Below, one piece after another: positions 61,657 to 64,000 of a DNA stretch of 64,000 nucleotides. Every line of letters starts with the position of its first letter. Position 1 is the first letter of the stretch. The stretch covers positions 1 to 64,000 of the forward strand of contig DUPM01000088.1 of NCBI GenBank assembly GCA_012838315.1, read 5' to 3'. The DNA comes from Clostridiaceae bacterium. Lineage in GTDB: Bacteria; Bacillota; Clostridia; Saccharofermentanales; Saccharofermentanaceae. The position numbers were made by a program, and so were the translations under genes. The notes beneath the pieces were generated by a model. The model was given only the letters and a program-made list of their open reading frames with translations. It was not told where the DNA came from and searched no databases.

Positions 61657-62364
61657 CTAATAATCATACTTAAAGCCTTCAACGATCTCCGACTCCAGTC
61701 GAACGATGTCAAGCAACTTGATATCTCGTCCCGAAACCTCAATCAAACCATCCTTTTGCATGTGTATCAACTCTCTGGAAAAGGAGGGTCTCGGCATGGC
61801 AAGCAGTTTGGCGATGACTTCCTTCGAAACCGGAAGTCGCACCGAGTCGATATCTTGTCCTGTAGACTCCTGCTCAGTCTTCAATTCCATAAGGTAAAAA
61901 GCAATTTTATGCCGTATGCTTTTTTGAGCCAATAGAGCAATGCGCTTGTTTTGCGTGCTGACACGATCAGATAAAATTCTTAAAAAATTAGCTTTGACAA
62001 TGCTACTCTGATCCATTAGGGCACTAAGGACATCTTTGTTCACGAAAAGAACTTCGGTCGCGCTCATCGCTTCAAATGTAAACGCGTAATAGTTCTGGGT
62101 ACCGAAAATGAGGTCTTCACCAAAAAAATCTCCGGACTTGAGAAGTGATATCGTCGCGAAGTCACCGGATGTCGTGTACTTTTGCATTGCGATTCGTCCC
62201 TTTTCGATGACGCCAATACTTGAACATAAATCGCCTTCTGCGACGACAATTTCTCCCTTTGCAAAACTTCTCACACGCGTCAACGCACAGTAGTTTTGAA
62301 ATGTTGTTCGCTCCAAACCGGCGAACAACGATGTCTTTCCCAATGCTTCACAGGCCTTAATCAT
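61657..62364 (-). CDS. Crp/Fnr-family transcription regulator
   Basis: A 235-residue regulator with an N-terminal cyclic-nucleotide-binding-like beta-roll (residues about 20-125; G-E-I-V-V-A-E-G-D, G-D-F-F-G-E-D) and a C-terminal winged helix (about 165-225) with the recognition helix K-E-V-I-A-K-L-L-A-M-P-R-P-S-F-S-R-E. Neither an N-terminal Fnr Cys cluster nor the Crp cAMP arginine-serine pair is obvious, so the effector is unknown. The start is ATG 62364 with GGGGAG seven bases upstream, overlapping the nagA stop by eight bases, so it may control amino-sugar use. Confidence 0.88.
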   Translation of the reverse strand: MIKACEALGKTSLFAGLERTTFQNYCALTRVRSFAKGEIVVAEGDLCSSIGVIEKGRIAMQKYTTSGDFATISLLKSGDFFGEDLIFGTQNYYAFTFEAMSATEVLFVNKDVLSALMDQSSIVKANFLRILSDRVSTQNKRIALLAQKSIRHKIAFYLMELKTEQESTGQDIDSVRLPVSKEVIAKLLAMPRPSFSRELIHMQKDGLIEVSGRDIKLLDIVRLESEIVEGFKYDY

Positions 62365-63619
62365 GAACATTCTCCCCGTTTCTATCGATTGTCGCTCCAC
62401 TCGTACTGGTATTCATGGTAGATTGATAAATGATTCGCCCCTCACAAATGGTCAAGACCGGAATCAGACGGTCATCCAGAATCGTAATATCTGCCAGTTT
62501 TCCTTCCTCAATACTTCCGGTCATTTGTCCGACCCCAATGACTCGAGCCGGGTTAATGGTCGCGGCTCTTATCGCATCCTCAAGTGGAACTCCAATGGAA
62601 ACCAAGTTTCTCACACCCTCGGCGACAGACGAAACAGATCCTGCCAAGCGACCGTCTCCGAAATCAGTCCTTCCATTATAAACCTTAACAAGGGCATTTC
62701 CGAGCTTGTATTTACCATCGGGCATACCCGCGCCCCTCATTGCGTCGCTGACAATGACAGCGCGGTTGGGTCCGAGAATCTTAAAGGTTAAGGCCAACAG
62801 CGATGGGTGAATGTGTACAAGATCGCAAATCAATTCCGCCGTCACAGATGAATCTTCAAGGATGGCGCAAACCGGGCCGGGTGCTTTGTGATGAATCGGG
62901 CGCATCGCATTATACAGATGCGTCGCATGACGAAGACCTAAAGCGACAGCTCGTCGCGTAATATCATAGTCCGCATCAGAATGCGAAATTGAAAGTGCAT
63001 AATCCTTAGAAAATGTTCGAATAAATTCATCCGCACCGGGAAGCTCAGGTGCGACATCAATGATTTTTAGCAATCCGGGAAATCGACTCTCAATTTTATT
63101 GACAAGATTAATTTCAGGCAGTTGTAGTACTTCTGATGACTGGACACCACTTCTCGAAGGCGACAAAAACGGCCCCTCCAGATGAACTCCAATAAGCTTG
63201 GCACCGTTAGGGGTATCACGAAAAAAGTGGTCTACATGAGTGAGCGCGGCCATTAAACTCGGTTCGTCAATCGTCATCGTTGTCGCGCAAAATGAAGAAA
63301 CACCATAACGGGCCAAGTGAGATGACAATTCAAAAACAGCAGTGGCTGAGTCATCACAAGTATCCGCTCCACCTCCGCCATGGACGTGAATGTCGATATA
63401 TCCCGGAACCGCGTAGTAACCACCAATGTCGATGATTTGTACGTCGCCGGATACTGTTAACGCACAAGCGCTATCACATTGCACGCTACTCATAGCATCT
63501 TTTGGCCCCTGTGCATCTGATACAGAATAAACCCCATCAATTATTTTACCTTTGATATGGATATCGGATCGACGAAATTGAAAATCCGAATGACAGACCA
63601 TTGCGTTTTTCAAAAGCAT
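62357..63619 (-). CDS. nagA: N-acetylglucosamine-6-phosphate deacetylase
   Basis: NagA deacetylates GlcNAc-6-P to glucosamine-6-P. The 420-residue protein has the amidohydrolase metal motif Y-I-D-I-H-V-H-G near residue 74, H-L-E-G-P-F-L-S-P near residue 146, I-S-H-S-D-A-D-Y, G-L-R-H-A-T-H-L-Y-N-A-M, and V-S-D-A-M-R-G-A-G near residue 290. The length is slightly above the usual 380-390. The ATG has GGGAGA close upstream. Its product also feeds GlmM in the c-di-AMP/cell-wall operon. nagB is not in the window. Confidence 0.96.
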   Translation of the reverse strand: MLLKNAMVCHSDFQFRRSDIHIKGKIIDGVYSVSDAQGPKDAMSSVQCDSACALTVSGDVQIIDIGGYYAVPGYIDIHVHGGGGADTCDDSATAVFELSSHLARYGVSSFCATTMTIDEPSLMAALTHVDHFFRDTPNGAKLIGVHLEGPFLSPSRSGVQSSEVLQLPEINLVNKIESRFPGLLKIIDVAPELPGADEFIRTFSKDYALSISHSDADYDITRRAVALGLRHATHLYNAMRPIHHKAPGPVCAILEDSSVTAELICDLVHIHPSLLALTFKILGPNRAVIVSDAMRGAGMPDGKYKLGNALVKVYNGRTDFGDGRLAGSVSSVAEGVRNLVSIGVPLEDAIRAATINPARVIGVGQMTGSIEEGKLADITILDDRLIPVLTICEGRIIYQSTMNTSTSGATIDRNGENVHD

Positions 63620-63631
63620 CGGATTTCTCCC

Positions 63632-64000
63632 TTATGACCGAAGTCTTCGGCTCCCCAACAGATAGAGCCCTTTTCTGCAACGAATAGCAGAAATCATTTC
63701 CTCGATAGTATAAACGTCGTTCTGAAAAAGAATCCCGCCTCCCGGTATCGTATCAATATCATGCGTGTCTGATCCGGATGTCACCACAAGGTGATTCTCG
63801 CGAGCATATGACATGGCATCAATATCCCATTGCACATCGGGATTTCTGGAATTGACGACTTCGACAGCATCCACCAATTCAGGAAAAAGACGAAGTTTTC
63901 GGATATAGGGTGCTTGTCGAAATGGGTGAGCGTGTATATTAAATGCGCCATCCCGACGAGAGTTTTGCAAATACGTCTCAGGACTCCACGACAAGATATC
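63632..64000 (-). CDS. PHP-domain metal-dependent phosphoesterase, cut by the window edge
   Basis: The C-terminal 122 codons of a PHP-family protein. The stretch includes I-H-A-H-P-F-R-Q, V-E-V-V-N-S-R-N and T-S-G-S-D-T-H-D, the last metal-binding motifs of the fold. The reading frame stays open to base 64000, so the start lies outside. PHP proteins of this kind hydrolyse phosphoesters; the substrate is unknown. It is 12 bases ahead of nagA and so belongs to the same operon. Confidence 0.85.
   Translation of the reverse strand, partial: DILSWSPETYLQNSRRDGAFNIHAHPFRQAPYIRKLRLFPELVDAVEVVNSRNPDVQWDIDAMSYARENHLVVTSGSDTHDIDTIPGGGILFQNDVYTIEEMISAIRCRKGLYLLGSRRLRS

Overview
The window reads as a chromosomal core segment of a Gram-positive, anaerobic-type Firmicute of the class Clostridia. 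The grounds are a SCIFF (ranthipeptide) precursor with its radical SAM maturase beside yajC, a T-box leader on thrS, strong GGAGG ribosome binding sites with many TTG starts, a type A RNase P RNA, a cdaA-glmM operon, a DNA polymerase I without a recognisable proofreading motif, and a giant CoA-dehydratase-type activase. An Oscillospirales-like lineage is possible, but I cannot fix the genus. There is no prophage, insertion sequence, CRISPR array or rRNA operon. Almost all genes lie on the minus strand; the plus-strand exceptions are dapA-dapB, ychF, a small HEAT-repeat gene and a broken orphan.

Layout, left to right. 1-5 kb: a giant polytopic membrane protein and purM. 5.0-5.3 kb: rnpB. 5.5-11.7 kb (transcribed right to left): yajC, scfA (SCIFF), scfB, an HD protein, dnaG, trmK, nif3; rpoD, which usually follows dnaG in Firmicutes, is absent. 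11.8-12.3 kb: a plus-strand orphan split by a +1 frameshift. 12.3-14.5 kb: queA-tgt (queuosine). 14.6-16.3 kb: dapA-dapB (lysine/diaminopimelate) ending in a clear terminator. 16.4-24 kb: comM, dprA, topA, trmFO and a DUF624-like protein. 24.3-29.1 kb: ychF, then polA, coaE and a small membrane protein. 29.2-34.4 kb: a 1491-residue acyl-CoA dehydratase activase and an unrecognised partner gene. 34.5-36.6 kb: an HPr-like small protein, folA, thyA, tRNA-Pro(CGG). 36.7-41.7 kb: YfhO-like protein and T-box-controlled thrS. 41.8-48.4 kb: comEA, rsfS, a nadD-yqeK fusion and the purine genes purE-purN-purH-purD. 48.4-50.3 kb: a CapA-like surface protein and a HEAT-repeat protein. 50.3-55.9 kb: cdaA-glmM-glmS plus a hexapeptide transferase, joining c-di-AMP synthesis to amino-sugar synthesis; the cyclase carries a YbbR (CdaR-like) domain in the same chain. 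55.9-61.5 kb: xpt with a BMP-type nucleoside ABC importer. 61.6-64 kb: a PHP protein (cut by the edge), nagA and a Crp/Fnr regulator.

The genes form coherent sets: purines (pur genes, xpt and importer, purM), cell-wall amino sugars and c-di-AMP (cdaA, glmM, glmS, nagA), DNA uptake (comM, dprA, comEA), tRNA modification (queA, tgt, trmFO, trmK) and thymidylate/folate (thyA, folA). The observations most worth following are the CdaA-YbbR fusion, the frameshifted orphan between tgt and yajC, the SCIFF locus next to a dnaG operon that has lost rpoD, the NadD-YqeK fusion, repeated AATTGTCG sites in front of two competence genes, and the overlapping dapA/queA promoters with a probably leaderless queA.
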